64,000 nucleotides of DNA. Source: Bacillota bacterium. Its GTDB lineage: Bacteria > Bacillota > Clostridia > Peptostreptococcales > Anaerovoracaceae. The position numbers and the translations under genes are program-made. The DNA lies in assembly GCA_030526355.1 (NCBI GenBank), contig JAUNDC010000005.1:62001-126000 (forward strand). The letters are read 5' to 3'. The notes beneath the pieces are model-generated. The model did no database searches. It saw only the letters and a program-made list of their open reading frames with translations, and had not been told where the DNA came from. How positions within the stretch are numbered: the first letter of the stretch is position 1; every line of letters begins with the position of its first letter. Of the stretch, positions 61,999-64,000 are shown piece after piece.

Positions 61999-63489
61999 AT
62001 GAATGAACTGCTGACGATAAACAATTTAAAAGTAGCATTTGAAACACCGGGCGGCAAGCTTACGGCGGTAAAGGGAGTCTCTCTCCGTCTCGGGCGGGGT
62101 GAGACTCTGGCACTTGTAGGAGAATCCGGCTGCGGCAAGACTGTGCTGTGTAAAAGCATGCTGAGAATACTTTGCCGGCGAGGCAGGGTGGAGGATGGAG
62201 AAATACTTCTGGAATCAGAGGATATGACAGGCTTTGATGAGGAGAGGATGCGCAGCTGCAGAGGCGGAGAGATTGCAATGGTATTTCAGGATCCGATGAC
62301 AGCTCTGGACCCGGCGTTTTCCGTAGGAGAACAGATTGCCGAGGTAGTGCGTATCCATAAGAAACTTGGCAGAGCAGAAGCAAAGCATGAAGCTCTCAGA
62401 CTAATGAAGGCAGTAAACATAGATGATGCTGACAGCAGATATGATCAGAGACCTTATCAGTTTTCTGGCGGCATGCGTCAGAGAATAGTAATCGCAATAG
62501 CCCTTGCAGGAGAACCTGAGCTGCTGCTGGCGGATGAACCTACAACGGCTCTTGATGAAGAAAGCCGCATGGAAATATTGCAGCTTATCAAGGACATACA
62601 GCAGACTACAGGCACTGCAATGCTTTTTATAACACATGACCTGAGCCTTGTGGAAGGAATTGCGGAGCGTGTGGCTGTTATGAAGGATGGCTGTATCGTA
62701 GAGGAGGGCAAGGTCAGCGATGTATTTGCCGCACCACAGCATGAGTATACCAGAAAGCTGCTGGGATATCTGGATTACACAAAAAACCGCGGACATAATC
62801 ACAGGCAGGAACCGGAGCAGAAATACGACCCTGTAATTTCAATAAAGCATCTCAGCAAGAGCTTCAGGCTTCCGGACAGGAATATCCACAAAGCAGTGGA
62901 TGATTTCAGTATGGACATATTCAGGGGTGAGATTGTCGGGCTTGTGGGTCCATCAGGCTGCGGCAAGTCCACACTTTCCAGATGCATAGCAGGCCTTGAA
63001 AAGCCTGACAGAGGTGAGATATTCGTTGAACCGGGAATGAACATGCAGATGATATTTCAGGATTCACAGTCTGCGTTCAATGACAGAATGACGATAGAGG
63101 AGATTATTGAGGAGCCGCTGAGAATAAAAGGAAGAGAGAGGAGCCGCAGGGAAGCCGGAAAGAATCGCAGAACTTACAGGAAAAACCTCAGAGAACGTGT
63201 GATGGAGGTCATGGATGCTGTTGAGCTTCCGCGTGAGCTGGCCTTGAGAAAACCCTACGAGCTTTCGGGAGGTCAGAGACAGAGAGCGGCGATTGCCAGA
63301 GCACTGATTGCAGACCCGGATTTTATCATTGCAGATGAGCCTCTTACAGGTCTTGATGTATCTGCACAGGCACAGATAGTTCACCTTATACGCAGGCTAG
63401 CCGATGAGAGAGCGCTTACCGTGCTTTTTATAGCTCACGACCTGCCGATGGTGAATCATATAAGCAGCAGAGTCATAAAAATGAAATAA
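61999..63489 (+). CDS. ABC transporter ATP-binding protein with two fused ATPase domains (DppD-DppF/NikDE-like)
   Basis: This 496-residue protein joins both ATPases of a peptide/nickel importer. Domain 1 has Walker A GESGCGKTV (about residue 40), FQDPMTALDPAFSVGEQIAE, signature QFSGGMRQR and Walker B LLLADEPTTALD. Domain 2 has GPSGCGKST (about 317), FQDSQSAFNDRMTIEEIIEE, ELSGGQRQR and FIIADEPLTGLD. Separate DppD and DppF are more usual, so this is a natural fusion. The second domain stops early (SSRVIKMK), lacking the C-terminal oligopeptide-type extension. The start follows the SBP stop after 9 bases with only a weak site (AAGATATG context). Confidence 0.9.
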   Translation: MNELLTINNLKVAFETPGGKLTAVKGVSLRLGRGETLALVGESGCGKTVLCKSMLRILCRRGRVEDGEILLESEDMTGFDEERMRSCRGGEIAMVFQDPMTALDPAFSVGEQIAEVVRIHKKLGRAEAKHEALRLMKAVNIDDADSRYDQRPYQFSGGMRQRIVIAIALAGEPELLLADEPTTALDEESRMEILQLIKDIQQTTGTAMLFITHDLSLVEGIAERVAVMKDGCIVEEGKVSDVFAAPQHEYTRKLLGYLDYTKNRGHNHRQEPEQKYDPVISIKHLSKSFRLPDRNIHKAVDDFSMDIFRGEIVGLVGPSGCGKSTLSRCIAGLEKPDRGEIFVEPGMNMQMIFQDSQSAFNDRMTIEEIIEEPLRIKGRERSRREAGKNRRTYRKNLRERVMEVMDAVELPRELALRKPYELSGGQRQRAAIARALIADPDFIIADEPLTGLDVSAQAQIVHLIRRLADERALTVLFIAHDLPMVNHISSRVIKMK

Positions 63490-63504
63490 ATTCAGGCGGC
63501 CGTG

Positions 63505-63867
63505 CTATTTGGCTACCGAATCATAGCCGGACTGTCCCCCTGAGATTTCCAGAACCACTTTGTTGGGAAGGCAGATGATATTTTCGCCGGTCAGCGATAT
63601 TTCCGAATGATTTACACAATCCTGCCCCCTGCAATCGGAAAAACTCATTGAAACATTACCGTTACTTATGGTAACCTTATTTATATGGTCGTTCTGCTCA
63701 ACTGTGATTTCCCTGTCTTCAAGCAGGGAATAAGTTCCGAAGACCTCTCCGTCCGCAGTGATCGTCAGGAGGTCACCTGAGGACTGGCCAAAGGAGAGGA
63801 TATACGAGGCGGCAAGTCCCAAAGCTATAAGCAGAGCTGCCAGAACGATATCAGCTTTCTTAAACAT
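63505..63867 (-). CDS. NusG domain II-containing protein
   Basis: This 120-residue protein has an N-terminal membrane helix (ADIVLAALLIALGLAASYIL) and an extracellular domain with the CRGQDCVNHSEISLTGENII and CLPNKVVLEISGG segments typical of this family. Such proteins usually occur with apbE, Gx transporter and rnf genes, pointing to a role in flavinylation or extracytosolic electron transfer; the biochemical role is unknown. It is divergent from the next gene with only 20 bp between. It converges with the ATPase gene. Confidence 0.85.
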   Translation of the reverse strand: MFKKADIVLAALLIALGLAASYILSFGQSSGDLLTITADGEVFGTYSLLEDREITVEQNDHINKVTISNGNVSMSFSDCRGQDCVNHSEISLTGENIICLPNKVVLEISGGQSGYDSVAK

Positions 63868-63887
63868 TAATACCTCCGGAGGGTTAT

Positions 63888-64000
63888 ATGATAAAATACA
63901 GCAGAAGAATCAAGTCTTCACATATTGTCAGTATATTGACTGCTTTACTGTTAACGGTTCTCGTAATTATACCACAGACGGGATGCAGTAATAAAGAGCC
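63888..64000 (+). CDS. lipoprotein N-terminus, probably ApbE-type FMN transferase, cut by window edge
   Basis: An ATG at 63888 with GGAGGG six bases upstream opens a frame to the edge: MIKYSRRIKSSHIVSILTAL, then a hydrophobic stretch ending IPQTGC-SNKE. This is a clear lipoprotein signal peptide. The neighbours (NusG domain II, Gx transporter, rnf) make ApbE, which attaches FMN to RnfG and RnfD, the best guess. The visible 37 residues contain no ApbE motif. Confidence 0.5.
   Translation, partial: MIKYSRRIKSSHIVSILTALLLTVLVIIPQTGCSNKE

Noticed and set aside
1..64000. tRNA or rRNA genes
   Set aside because: I saw no cloverleaf with a GGTTCRA-type T-loop or any rRNA segment in the intergenic regions.

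Overview
The window looks like the chromosome of a strictly anaerobic, low-to-mid GC member of the Clostridia. The evidence is an Rnf complex in the clostridial order C-D-G-E-A-B, strong GGAGG ribosome binding sites, lipoprotein-type binding proteins, and several molybdenum or tungsten enzymes without respiratory oxidases. I cannot name the species; relatives in the Anaerovoracaceae/Family XIII area are a guess.

Layout. (1) 1-18.3 kb, minus strand: a molybdopterin-binding protein (cut by the left edge), modCBA and a Crp/Fnr-type regulator, then two paralogous arms. Each arm has a xanthine-oxidase-family aldehyde oxidoreductase, a large flavin/Fe-S/CCG-domain oxidoreductase and small four-cysteine redox proteins. 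A tungsten-type aldehyde:ferredoxin oxidoreductase with a MoaD/ThiS-like partner follows. (2) 18.9-27.2 kb: a duplicated block (Rpn-type nuclease gene, hairpin array, molybdenum-cofactor-type riboswitch, terminator) that flanks two AT-rich surface-protein genes. (3) 27.2-35.7 kb, plus: a riboswitch-led operon with a TiaS-like protein, a FecCD-type (MolBCA-like) ABC transporter and a MoxR/DUF58/transglutaminase module. (4) 35.7-42.4 kb: two secreted or membrane-anchored proteins, a GlpA/GlpB-like flavoprotein pair and a third Rpn-type gene. (5) 42.4-52.4 kb, plus: two moeA genes, an unusual array of inverted repeats, then a radical SAM protein, methyltransferase, C-GCAxxG-type protein, CoA ligase, XdhC and an NTP transferase-histidine phosphatase fusion. 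(6) 52.8-64 kb: rnfCDGEAB, a Gx-type transporter, a nickel/peptide-type ABC transporter behind an attenuator-like leader, a NusG-domain-II protein and the start of a lipoprotein gene that is probably apbE.

How it works together. The window is a molybdenum/tungsten hub. Two unrelated oxyanion uptake systems (modABC and the FecCD-type system) bring in metal, MoeA proteins insert it, XdhC and the NTP transferase mature a molybdenum hydroxylase, and the two hydroxylases pass electrons to the partner flavoproteins. The gene set closely matches the Desulfovibrio vulgaris DVU_1551-1559 neighbourhood, here split into an enzyme arm (duplicated) and a maturation arm. Its biochemical function is, to my knowledge, not established, and it is the best candidate here for an undescribed system. 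Rnf would connect reduced ferredoxin and NADH to an ion gradient. All function calls are from reading sequence; no search was run.
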